In this document: positions 8,443-16,854 of the stretch, one piece after another
Numbering within the stretch: position 1 is the first letter of the stretch
Layout: every line of letters begins with the position of its first letter
Source: Okeania sp. SIO1I7
Lineage (GTDB): Bacteria; Cyanobacteriota; Cyanobacteriia; Cyanobacteriales; Microcoleaceae
Reading direction: 5' to 3'
NCBI GenBank assembly: GCA_010672585.1
Contig: JAAHGF010000016.1
Coordinates: 172,096-236,095, forward strand
DNA length: 64,000 bases
Notes under the pieces: generated by a model
The model's database searches: none
What the model was told of the DNA's origin: nothing
The model's input: the letters and a program-made list of their open reading frames with translations, nothing else
Position numbers and translations under genes: made by a program

Positions 8443-9101
8443 TGGGGAGATGGGGTGATGGGGAACCCACCCGCGTGCCCCTTTCCCCTTCCCCTCCACG
8501 GTCGGGGGAGGGGCGAGGGGTGGGTTGTCTCCTGTCTCCAGTATAGCTGTCTCCTGTCTCCTTGCTAAATTTATGAAGATACGATCGGGGGTTCTATAAA
8601 ACCCATTTGGAATATTAGGCCCGCGCTATGTGCTTTTGGCTGCCTGAGTCCTGGAAACAGCCATGGGTATTTGTAGCAAAAAATTTTAGTATTTCAACCA
8701 TTCTGACTTATGACTTCTATGCACTGCCAATCTGACAGAAAAATTTTGGTCTGAAGCCTCCTCTTTTAAGAGGATAAAAAGCGGTCGATTTTTGAAGTTT
8801 CTGGTAGGGTGGGATGGCGGACCGTGAAGCGCCTCTAAATGTAGAGGGTTTCCTCGCCATATCTATGAGACCAAGACAAAAGAAGATTCCGTATTTTCCT
8901 AGCCTCCTTATTGCAAGAGGTATTGAAATCCGCAGTTCTGACCTTATGAGGCTAACTGTTAAATGATAACTGAAATGATGGTTCCCCTACGCAACTCACA
9001 GGGCATAAAATATAAGTTGAAGATTTTTTAATTTTTATTTCGTCAGATAAAATTAATTGAAATATAATTAAAAAATAAACAAATATATCAGACTGATATA
9101 A
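8443..9101. other. Gene-free stretch with heptamer repeats and a decayed composite repeat
   Basis: No credible ORF. 8443-8570 holds GGGGAGATGGGGTGATGGGG- and GTCTCCTGTCTCC-type short tandem repeats plus a G/C-rich inverted pair (CCCCTCC ... GGAGGGG). 8735-8900 resembles the composite repeat in reverse orientation (AAAAGCGGTCG, GGGTGGGATGGCG, CCTCGCCATAT). 8995-9101 is strongly AT-rich and probably contains the promoter of the broken padR gene. Confidence 0.5.
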
Positions 9102-9719
9102 ATGCTTGAGTTATCTGCCCTCGGTTTACTACAAAAGAAACCTCTGCACGGCTATCGTTTAAAGCAACAGCTAGAGTTATTTATGAGTAGCTGTATTAGT
9201 ATCAACTATGGTGCTATATATCCTTTGCTGAAACGATTAGAAGAGCGGGGTTATGTTTTTGTAGTTACAGAAGAACCAGGGGAGGCCTTCAACAATTAAT
9301 AATGAATAATTAATAATTAATAATTAACAATTACCTCTTCTTTTCAAGGAGAGTATTGACGCAAAAAGAAAATTTTTTTCTTCTATTGATTGATCGGATA
9401 TGGCTCCGAGACCTCGCCATCCCACCCTTCGGAAAGCTACACTAACGACCGCTTTTTCTCCTTTAAAGCAGAGGATTTTTACCTTAATTATTCGGTAAAA
9501 GGTCGCTCTATATTTCTGATTAAATTTTTCTTTTTCAGTGATTTAGAACCTACTGAACGAGTAAAACTGATTGAGAATCGTTTAATAGTTTGTCAACTAC
9601 GTCAAGAATATTTAGATAGTCAAAAATATGAAAATTTGCCACGAGACCCCTATCAATATTCTGCTTGTAATCGAGCAAAATTAATGCTAAATACAGAAAT
9701 GCAATGGCTGAGGGAATAA
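9102..9719 (+). pseudogene. PadR family transcriptional regulator, interrupted by a repeat element
   Basis: The 5' part (9102-~9288) encodes a PadR winged-helix start: MLELSALGLLQKKPLHGYRL ... INYGAIYPLLKRLEERGYV, ending near TEEPGEA. The 3' part (from ~9492) resumes with VKGRSIFLIKFFFFSDLEPT ... QLRQEYLDSQ and stops at 9719; this is the C-terminal helical region of the same PadR subgroup. Between them lies a non-coding composite repeat that introduces stops at once (reading ...FNN stop). About 25 codons expected between the two parts (the wing end and linker) appear lost. The downstream neighbour is an HlyD-type efflux adaptor, a common PadR target, so loss of the repressor may leave that gene unregulated (inference). 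Confidence 0.85.
9290..9499 (+). mobile_element. Composite AT-rich repeat inserted in padR
   Basis: Starts with a TAATAATGAATAATTAATAATT tract type, then ATTACCTCTTC, GGATATGGCTCCGAGACCTC, GCCATCCCACCC, AACGACCGCTTTTTC and ends with CTTAATTATTCGGTAAA. The same ordered blocks occur at 12.2, 56.8 (reverse) and 58.3 kb. The exact right junction is ambiguous because TCGGTAAA is both the element end and the codons for the resumed PadR reading frame. No target duplication could be defined. MITE-like: no protein inside. Confidence 0.7.
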
Positions 9720-10092
9720 TGAGTAAAAGAATTATAACTGATAAATTTTGAACCCGATTGAGCAAAAAAAAACTCATTTTAACTCTATATTAACTACAAA
9801 AATAGTAAGCATTTAGCTATTAGCAGTCAGCTAGCCTCCTCCGGAGGAACTGCGTTAACAGCAATTAGTAATGAATAATTACTTCTAAGGTGTAGGAAGA
9901 GTGCTTTGACAGTAACTTTTTATTTTTTATCAATTTCTAAATTGCTTTTACCTTCTCCAAAATTAATAGCTGAAGTCCGCAGTTCCGACCATAGGAGGCT
10001 AGCTAATAGCTGACGGCTGTTTGCGCAGCATGACCTAGGAAATGCTTACCAGAAATAATTAGTCAAAAGAATAAACAATAAAGGTTAAATAA
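9720..10092. other. Gene-free stretch upstream of the efflux adaptor
   Basis: Contains dispersed repeat text: CAGTCAGCTAGCCTCC, GCAGTTCCGACC...GGAGGCTAG and TAGCTGACGGCTGTTTGCGC, the last also seen at 25.55 kb in the opposite direction. The last ~60 bp before 10093 is AT-rich and presumably carries the adaptor's promoter; a GG-poor AAAGGTTAAATAA sequence is the only ribosome-site candidate. Confidence 0.4.
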
Positions 10093-12003
10093 ATGTCAAA
10101 TCTAAACTCATCAAACTCAGCAATTAAAGACAAAACTAAACCACCAGAAAAGATCCAGGAGAATACCAAAATAGAATTATATAAAGACCAGACAAAAACT
10201 GTTCCGGAACATTTTCAACCTGACAAACAGAATTTTTCTGGCGTACTTTGGGCCACAGTAATTATTACCACCCTCGGAATAGGATTTTTAGGAGGGCAAT
10301 GGTGGCAGTCTCAAAACAGCGAAACAGCCAATAAACCATCAACAGCAGCTCCAGGTAGACGACGAAGTACCCTAGTTAAAGCCATACCAATAGAAACTGC
10401 CTCCCTCCAAGAAACCTCAGAATTTGTCGGGACTCTCGAAGCCAAACGCTCAGTTAGAATTAGACCAGAAATAGATGGTAGAGTAATAGAAATTTTGGCC
10501 CAGGAAGGAACCTTTATATCCAAAGGGCAGGCGATCGCTAAACTCAAAAGTGATAATGTGGAAGCCAACTTAAGAAGAACTAAAGCAAACCTCCGGCAAA
10601 CTCAAGCACGTTTAGCAGAACTGAAAACCGGAGCAAGGCCAGAACAAATTGCAGCATCTAGAGCGCGTCTCAATCAATCTCAAGCACGTTTAGCAGAACT
10701 GAAAACCGGAGCAAGGCCAGAACAAATTGCCGCAGCCCGGGCCCGTCTTAATCAATCTCAAGCAAGTTTAGCCGAACTACGAGCAGGTACTCGTAATGAA
10801 GAAATTGCCCAGGCCAAAGCACAACTACAAGAGGCAGAAGCACGACTGGCCAATGCCAAGTCAGGTAGTATGTTAGAAGAAATTGCTCAAGCTAAGGCGC
10901 AAATAGAAGTACAACAAGCAGAATTAGACTTAGCTAGTGAACAAGTAAAGCGAAATCAAAATTTGAGAGATGAAGGAGCGATCGCTGAATTAACGTTTCA
11001 GGAAATTTTCAAACAAGAGAAGGCAGCTAAAGCAAGAGTAGAAGAAGCAAAAAGACGAGTGACCCAGTTGGAAAGAAATCGAGAATCTACAATTGAGACA
11101 TTAGAAGCAGCGGTCGAACAACAACGCCAAGTATTGAGAAGGTTAGAAAATGGTACTCGTCCCGAAGAAATTGCCAGAGCAGAAGCGGAGGTGGCTGAAG
11201 CTCGTAGTAATTTAGAGGAGTTGCAAAATGGTACTCGTCCCGAAGAAATTGCCAGAGCAGAAGCGGAAGTGGCTGAAGCTCGTAGTAATTTAGAAGAGTT
11301 GCAAAATGGCACTCGTCCCGAAGAAATTGCTCAGGCCACCGCAGAGGTAGCAGCAGCACAAGCAGAGGTAGAGAGTTTAGAGGTGGAGTTACAGGATACG
11401 GTAGTTGTAGCTCCTTTTGCTGGAATTGTGGGGAATATGATTGTGAAAATTGGAGATTTTGTTACTGATGATGACACTATTACTACTGTGACGGCAAATC
11501 AAGTATTAGAAATTAATTTACCAATTCCTTTAGAGCGACGAGGAGATTTAAAATTGGGTTTACCTGTGGAGATTAAGAGTTCAGAGGGGAAAGCTCTGGG
11601 AATGGGGAAGGTTAGTTTTATTTCTCCTACTGTTAGTAGTGACTCTCAAACTATTTTAGTTAAAGCAGATGTGGAGAATAGTGCTGGAAAGTTAAAAGAT
11701 GGTCAGTTTGTGCGGGTAAATGTGATTTGGGATAGACGCCAAACTGTGGTTGTACCAATGACGGCGGTAGGTTTTCTAGGAGAAGAAAGGTTTGTGTATT
11801 TGTTGGAGGGAGCGGGTGAGGAGCAGAAAGCAAAACGCCAAATAATTGAGTTAGGTTTGGTTAAGGGTGATGTGACTGAGGTGGTATCTGGTTTACAACC
11901 TGGTGATAAGTTGATTGTTTCAGGGGTGCAAAAGTTGAAGGATGGTTCTGCTGTGAAGCTTTTAAATTCTGGAAAGGGAAAGAATAAGGGGGTTGCTGAA
12001 TAA
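10093..12003 (+). CDS. HlyD/AcrA-family efflux periplasmic adaptor with extended coiled coil
   Basis: A 636-residue membrane fusion protein. A cytoplasmic ~45-residue N-terminus precedes one membrane helix (VLWATVIITTLGIGFLGGQW, ~50-70). Then come a lipoyl half (DGRVIEILAQEGTFISKGQA, ~128-150), a long helical hairpin (~155-435), the second lipoyl half (VVAPFAGIVGNMIVKIGDFV, ~440) and the beta-barrel/C-terminal domain (TVVVPMTAVGFLG...). The hairpin contains internal 26-residue repeats: LAELKTGARPEQIA about three times and LQNGTRPEEIARAEAEVAEA about three times, making it longer than AcrA (~400 residues). It should bridge an inner-membrane pump and a TolC-type channel, but no pump gene follows. 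A TolC-family gene lies 5 kb away on the other strand. Upstream is the broken padR. Confidence 0.9.
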   Translation: MSNLNSSNSAIKDKTKPPEKIQENTKIELYKDQTKTVPEHFQPDKQNFSGVLWATVIITTLGIGFLGGQWWQSQNSETANKPSTAAPGRRRSTLVKAIPIETASLQETSEFVGTLEAKRSVRIRPEIDGRVIEILAQEGTFISKGQAIAKLKSDNVEANLRRTKANLRQTQARLAELKTGARPEQIAASRARLNQSQARLAELKTGARPEQIAAARARLNQSQASLAELRAGTRNEEIAQAKAQLQEAEARLANAKSGSMLEEIAQAKAQIEVQQAELDLASEQVKRNQNLRDEGAIAELTFQEIFKQEKAAKARVEEAKRRVTQLERNRESTIETLEAAVEQQRQVLRRLENGTRPEEIARAEAEVAEARSNLEELQNGTRPEEIARAEAEVAEARSNLEELQNGTRPEEIAQATAEVAAAQAEVESLEVELQDTVVVAPFAGIVGNMIVKIGDFVTDDDTITTVTANQVLEINLPIPLERRGDLKLGLPVEIKSSEGKALGMGKVSFISPTVSSDSQTILVKADVENSAGKLKDGQFVRVNVIWDRRQTVVVPMTAVGFLGEERFVYLLEGAGEEQKAKRQIIELGLVKGDVTEVVSGLQPGDKLIVSGVQKLKDGSAVKLLNSGKGKNKGVAE

Positions 12004-12017
12004 ATGGTATGATTTCA

Positions 12018-12063
12018 CGGGAGTCAGGAGTCAGGAGTCAGAAGTCAGAAGTCAGAAGTCAGT
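12018..12063. repeat. Heptamer short tandem repeat (GGAGTCA/GAAGTCA)
   Basis: About six successive 7-bp units of the type GGAGTCA then GAAGTCA just after the adaptor stop codon. The same heptamer occurs in shorter runs at 16.45, 28.76, 34.75, 43.2, 59.06 and 62.27 kb (CTCCTGA orientation), typical STRR sequence of filamentous cyanobacteria. Confidence 0.8.
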
Positions 12064-12175
12064 AGGTAGCTCTATCAAGTATTAATGCTTAATTTATTCT
12101 CTAGTAGTGGAGTGGCACACCTAATATCAATTTGATAAATGTTTGTTACAAATGGTAGAAGAAAGAAAGGTTCAT

Positions 12176-12450
12176 TAATGGATAATTGATAATGGATAAT
12201 TACCTCTCCCTTTTAGGGAGAGGATTGACGCTTAAGGAAAAGATTTATTCTCTTGGTCGATGGTCGGACAGCGAGGAAACCTCGCCATCCCACCTTACGG
12301 GAAGCTGCGCTAACGACCGCTGTCTTGGTCGATTGGATATGGCGAGGGGACCTCGCCATCCCTCGACCGCTTTTTTCCCCTTGAAAGGGGAGACTTCAAG
12401 GCGCGAATTATCTAATTATTTAATTGTTTAATTATTAATTATTTCGGTAA
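12176..12450 (+). mobile_element. Composite AT-rich repeat, long copy with duplicated core
   Basis: Begins TAATGGATAATTGATAATGG, then ATTACCTCTCCCTTTTAGGG, two versions of the core (GAGGAAACCTCGCCATCCCA near 12275 and GCGAGGGGACCTCGCCATCC near 12341), CGACCGCTTTTTTCCCCTTG and ends in a TAATTATTAATTATTTCGGT tract. The short reading frame across it has no family features. It occupies most of the 12004-12630 gap; the rest (12450-12630) holds no feature I can support. Confidence 0.65.
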
Positions 12451-12630
12451 ATATTGAAAAAAAGGGAAAAACAATAGGGATAACTATCTAAAATGAACTG
12501 AAGCAGCTATTTTTAAGCATATCCGATCAAACTCTACCTTTTTGTAGCATTCTTTTTTCAAATAGGAGATTTTCCATAGGAAATAGTGTGACGATGGCGA
12601 TCGCTTAACTGTTTATTCAAAAAACTTCAG

Positions 12631-13464
12631 TTATTCAGTAAAAAACTTGCTCCAAGGAGAACCTTCAAATTTTTCTTTTAGCTCATAGTAGTTAGAAATT
12701 ATTTCAGGCAATGTACCTTTATTTTGCTTGAGCGTTAATGAATATAATCTTTGTGGTGTAACTCCCAAAAATTGCTGTATTGGCTTAGTTTCTTGCAGAG
12801 TTTTTTGTACTAAATTTTCATAAATTACTTCAATTTTTTGATGTTCGTTAAAAAAGCTATCATACTCCTCTTCCCATTTTTTAGTTTCTTCAAAAAGTTT
12901 CAGGCAATCATCATAATTTAGTTGAACTGGTGCATAATTATGTCGATATTTTTCATCCTTCAAAATCCATTGATTGGTAATTTTTGCCAGATGAGAGGAT
13001 AAGCATACCTTGAGTAAATTATCTCTTTTTAAATGAATAATTTTGATTTCTTTATTTTCCTTTAAATATTGCCATATCTTTTGTAGTTCTGAAGATTGAG
13101 CCTGATAATAAAATAATTTAAAACCTACGGCTGAGACAGAGGGAGGAAATTTACGAAAGACAACTTCATCTATGAATTTTCTTGGCTGTTCTTCCCTAAT
13201 TTTCAGAACTTTAGAAGACCGAGGATACTTTGCGTAACCCCAATGAATTTTCCTTTTTTGTTCTGTAAAAACTTCTTCAAATGCACGGATTTTAGGATGA
13301 GACTGTAATAAGCTCATTAAAAAATTTGAACCGGTTCTGGCACGAGTTAGAACAATAAATTTTTGATACTTATCTTGACCTTTGATAATTTCTTTTGCTA
13401 AAAACCAGTCATCTAGTCGAATTTTAAATCTTTGAATTTTGGGGAAAATTTCAAAATTTTTCAT
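12631..13464 (-). CDS. Sulfotransferase family protein (Stf0-like)
   Basis: A 277-residue protein with the PAPS 5'-phosphosulfate loop near residue 38 (IVLTRARTGSNFLMSLLQSH) and a 3'-phosphate-binding segment near residue 145 (KIIHLKRDNLLKVCLSSHLA). FEEVFTEQ and the later GVTPQRL resemble the Stf0/trehalose sulfotransferase group. It would transfer a sulfuryl group from PAPS to a sugar, lipid or other hydroxyl acceptor; the acceptor cannot be told. The gene is isolated, flanked by repeat elements on both sides, and AT-rich with lysine-heavy codons, which fits an accessory, possibly acquired, cell-surface function. Confidence 0.82.
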   Translation of the reverse strand: MKNFEIFPKIQRFKIRLDDWFLAKEIIKGQDKYQKFIVLTRARTGSNFLMSLLQSHPKIRAFEEVFTEQKRKIHWGYAKYPRSSKVLKIREEQPRKFIDEVVFRKFPPSVSAVGFKLFYYQAQSSELQKIWQYLKENKEIKIIHLKRDNLLKVCLSSHLAKITNQWILKDEKYRHNYAPVQLNYDDCLKLFEETKKWEEEYDSFFNEHQKIEVIYENLVQKTLQETKPIQQFLGVTPQRLYSLTLKQNKGTLPEIISNYYELKEKFEGSPWSKFFTE

Positions 13465-13545
13465 TTATGATTAAGTATATTTTGACAGAGAAGTGTGAGG
13501 TACAAAATTCTTAATTTTTAGGAAGTAGAGAGTAAGGAGCAGTAA

Positions 13546-13673
13546 TATCATGTCCGGTTGAATAATTAGACTTTGGTGGAAGTAAGGTAGAAGGCAGCGG
13601 GAGCTGAGGGCAAAAGGGAAAAAAACCTTCTCCCTTTGAAGCTTTTTTAATCACTGATTATCCGGACATAATA
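13546..13673. mobile_element. MITE with TATCATGTCCGG ends and TAA target duplication
   Basis: The left end TATCATGTCCGGTTGAATAA and right end ATTATCCGGACATAATA are inverted copies with few mismatches. The flanks are TAA (13543-13545) and TAA (13674-13676), a 3-bp target duplication. 128 bp, non-coding, purine-rich inside (GAAGGCAGCGGGAGCTGAGG). Same family as copies at 27458, 28713 and 34907. The rest of the 13465-13872 gap is AT-rich with no supportable feature. Confidence 0.8.
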
Positions 13674-13872
13674 TAATTCAGGAAATAGGGAATAAAAATA
13701 AGAAAAAAAACTATACTTCAGTAACCTGAGAAATGCTATATATTAAAATTTTAATCCTATAACAGTAAAAAAGTGTTTAAATTTATTAGTAGCTGCTAAA
13801 TTTGGAGCTAATTGCAAATTTAATCCCTCTATTATCTCTCTAATAATAATCATAAAAAATCAATCTCAACTA

Positions 13873-14355
13873 TTAATAAAGCTTAGTTAAAGCTGCTTCT
13901 ACTTTTGGAGGTAAACGACGCATAATTTTACCTTTTTCTCGGTCAACAGTTACTAACGTTACTTTAGCTGTAACATATAATTCTTTACCATCCAAAGACT
14001 GAATTTGGTAATCCCAGTCTAGTCTGACTCCTTCAGTATTTGTCATCCGACTCCTCACTGCAACTACCATCCCCAACTTTACTGCTTGATGATAACGTAC
14101 TGAAAGTTCTACCACTGGTAAATCACAACCAAGATTAACCAACTCAGCATACTCAATACCCATAGAACGCAAACTTTCTATTCGTGCCTCCTCCATCCAG
14201 GAAATATAAGTTCCATGCCAAACAACACCAGCATAGTCAGTGTGGTGAGGATGAACTCGGACTATATATTCAAACCAAGCTTCTGATTTCTGAGTAGATT
14301 GATTTTGAATCGCACTTGTGGGTAACTGAGATTGAGATTGTTCTGATGAGGCCAC
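13873..14355 (-). CDS. Hotdog-fold acyl-CoA thioesterase (YbgC/FadM type)
   Basis: A 160-residue single hotdog domain with the family motif RVHPHHTDYAGVVWHGTYIS: D40 is the presumed catalytic aspartate, and H47 lies in the substrate-facing helix start, followed by WMEEARIE. The first ~25 residues (MASSEQSQSQLPTSAIQNQS) are a low-complexity Ser/Gln-rich extension absent from typical ~135-residue members, so translation might begin differently, although no later ATG precedes the domain. It likely hydrolyses an acyl- or aroyl-CoA in the cytoplasm; the substrate is unknown. It is a better match to YbgC/FadM-like enzymes than to the cyanobacterial DHNA-CoA thioesterase. Divergent from the Usp gene. 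Confidence 0.85.
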   Translation of the reverse strand: MASSEQSQSQLPTSAIQNQSTQKSEAWFEYIVRVHPHHTDYAGVVWHGTYISWMEEARIESLRSMGIEYAELVNLGCDLPVVELSVRYHQAVKLGMVVAVRSRMTNTEGVRLDWDYQIQSLDGKELYVTAKVTLVTVDREKGKIMRRLPPKVEAALTKLY

Positions 14356-14459
14356 TTTACAAAATTTGCTAAAACGCTACATTTCTCAAAGTTATCATGG
14401 GTGCGGGAGATTTATGCTAGTTTTACAAGTTATTATTCGGTGATTCACTCAACTAAAAT

Positions 14460-15310
14460 ATGATAAATAAAATTTTGCTAGCTGTTGCTGGTCGGGGACT
14501 ATGCGAGCAGATGCTCAATATGTTGATAGAAATCCCCTACTTCCAAGTAGCATCTGTGACTGTCTTGCACGTTGTCCCCCCTCAAGCTAGTGCAGAAGGT
14601 ATGTCTGCTAAATTAGAAGAAGGTGGAAAAATTCTGGCAGAAGCTGTCCAATCTTTAAACATAGATCCAAAAAAAGTCAATCCCCGACTCAAACAAGGAG
14701 ACCCCAAGGATATAGTTTGTCAAGTAGCTGATGAAGAACAATCTGAACTAATTATTATGGGTTCCCGGGGCTTAGGCAAACTGCAAGCTATTCTAGAAAA
14801 TTCAGTTAGTCAATATGTTTTCCAGTTAACTTCTCATCCAATGTTACTGGTGAAAGACGATATCTACGTCAAAAAAATTAGAAATGTGATGGTTGCTTTA
14901 GACTCATCAAAAGGAGGAAAAAGTTCTCTACAGTTGGCTATTTCCTTAGTGAATCAAATTCCTGGGGGACAATTAATTTTGAGCCACGTGAAGAAAGACC
15001 CCAGTGGAAAATCAATGCAAGATTATACTGCCGATGCAGAAAAAGACCCTGTTGTAGCTGAAGCTGCAGCAGAAGCAAAAAAAATGGGTATTAAATATCG
15101 CTGTGTTGCTGCAAGTGGAAAACCTGGTCCTGAAATTTGTAAAATTTCCCAGGATTTGAATGTAGACCTATTGATATTAGGTTCACCAGACCGCCGTCCA
15201 TCCAGTGCTAAGAATCTTGTGGACCTCGATCGACTATTAGGAAATTCTCTATCGGACTATGTGCGGGTTTATGCCAATTGTCCTGTATTGTTAGCTCGCC
15301 AGAGTGCTAG

Positions 15311-15314
<4 letters not shown>
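14460..15314 (+). CDS. Tandem universal stress protein
   Basis: 284 residues with two UspA domains (about 1-140 and 141-284). The first carries IIMGSRGLGKLQAILENSVS, the ATP-loop region with NS in place of the usual GS. The second begins NVMVALDSSKGGKSSLQLAI and ends LLILGSPDRR ... LLGNSLSDYVRVYANCPVLL. Tandem Usp proteins of this size are common in cyanobacteria and act as nucleotide-binding stress proteins; no partner can be named. The TAG stop at 15312-15314 coincides with the first bases of a repeat end (TTAGGGTCTGCTGAAAAA), so the original C-terminus may have been trimmed by insertion. Confidence 0.92.
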
Positions 15315-15806
<492 letters not shown>

Positions 15807-15876
15807 CACAAAAACAGCAAAGTAGGAGGACAATTTTTTAAATTATGCTCCTACTCTGAATGTGTAAACTGCTAAT

Positions 15877-15981
15877 TTAGCTTTCGTTGTTGCCAGTTTG
15901 AATATACAAAATGATTAAGAAAACGGCTGGCACAAATATGAACAAAATGGTTGCCACAAAGCCTAAATCATTAACTGCCAT
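15877..15981 (-). CDS. psbM: Photosystem II reaction centre protein M
   Basis: A 34-residue ORF translating as MAVNDLGFVATILFIFVPAV followed by FLIILYIQTGNNES. It matches PsbM (conserved M.VN.LGF.A..LF...P..FL..L.IQT) over its whole length: a short lumenal/stromal N-terminus and one thylakoid membrane helix (about residues 5-28). PsbM sits at the monomer-monomer interface of the photosystem II dimer. It lies 53 bp downstream of the ferredoxin gene on the same strand and may be cotranscribed with it. The gene is easily missed because of its size. Confidence 0.95.
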   Translation of the reverse strand: MAVNDLGFVATILFIFVPAVFLIILYIQTGNNES

Positions 15982-16034
15982 GATTAACCCACCTTGAATT
16001 GAAAAAACCACAAGGTTAAGAATACCATTATTTG

Positions 16035-16340
16035 CTATTTGCGCTTTGGTTTTGTTTTGATAGTTACAGGACCGTTAACCATGGTTTGACAAGCTAATCT
16101 ATAAGAAGGGGGCTTCTTCTTTAACTTTTGTTCTTCTACTGGAGTGCGGGGTGAAAGATTTTCTAGACCTTCGACAACTTCTACAACACAGGTGCCACAT
16201 TGTCCATAGCCTCCGCAATTCATCATTTTGCCTGTAAAGGTGTAGAGGTCAACACGGTTTTCTAGAGCCTTGATTCTTAAATTCGCTCCATCAGCAGCAA
16301 TTATTTCCTGGTTTTCTTGTTCAAATTTGATGTTGGCCAT
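16035..16340 (-). CDS. 2Fe-2S ferredoxin
   Basis: 101 residues with the plant-type cluster pattern C42-GGYGQ-C48-GT-C51 and C84 ([10 protein letters not shown]), all four ligands present. The basic tail (TIKTKPKRK) and the motif [15 protein letters not shown] mark the cyanobacterial subgroup distinct from PetF, with a six-residue loop between the first two cysteines. A cytoplasmic electron carrier of unknown partner. Position directly upstream of psbM suggests coexpression with photosystem genes. Confidence 0.92.
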   Translation of the reverse strand: MANIKFEQENQEIIAADGANLRIKALENRVDLYTFTGKMMNCGGYGQCGTCVVEVVEGLENLSPRTPVEEQKLKKKPPSYRLACQTMVNGPVTIKTKPKRK

Positions 16341-16854
16341 TATGAATTATTAACTTATATTGAGATTGGTAATTCTAAAAAAATGTTAACTAATGTTGAG
16401 AAGTTTAATATCATATTCGGTTGAATACTCATAAATAACTTAGCTAGGAGTCAGGAGTCAGGACCCAGGAGTCAAGAGTCAGTAGGAATATAAGGATGAG
16501 AGTGGGAATTATCTGGGGATATTCCGGCATTTTATGTCTGCATTGAATGGAAGTAGAAAGTGCGTTAATTGTATAGCCTGATCTTATATAAGATGTTCTG
16601 TTGGAAGAAAACAGAAGAAAAAGCCACTATAAAACTCAGAGAAAGTAATATTTGGTTGTCCTGCTCGCTAACGTGTAAAGATATATATTTTTTAATTTCT
16701 GATCACACTCCCCACATTCCCCTCCAGGGAGGGGGAGGGGCTAGGGGTGGGTCCCTACACACTCTCTACCATTACTATGCACCACCACCCAATATTTTTC
16801 CCTCTTCCCTCTTCCTTCTTCCCTCTTCCTTCTTCCTTCTTCCTTCTTCCTTCT
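16341..16854. other. Gene-free stretch with short tandem repeats
   Basis: Holds a lone left end of the TATCATGTCCGG family (TATCATATTCGGTTGAATAC, ~16411), GGAGTCA heptamers (16446-16480), and TTCCTCTTCCTTC/TTCCTTCTTCC polypyrimidine tracts (16800-16856). An open frame across 16569-16895 is low-complexity translation of these tracts and not a credible gene. The tract reaches the stop codon of the TolC-family gene. Confidence 0.5.

Noticed and set aside
12186..12431. 81-residue forward ORF
   Set aside because: Lies entirely within a copy of the composite repeat; other copies do not preserve the frame.
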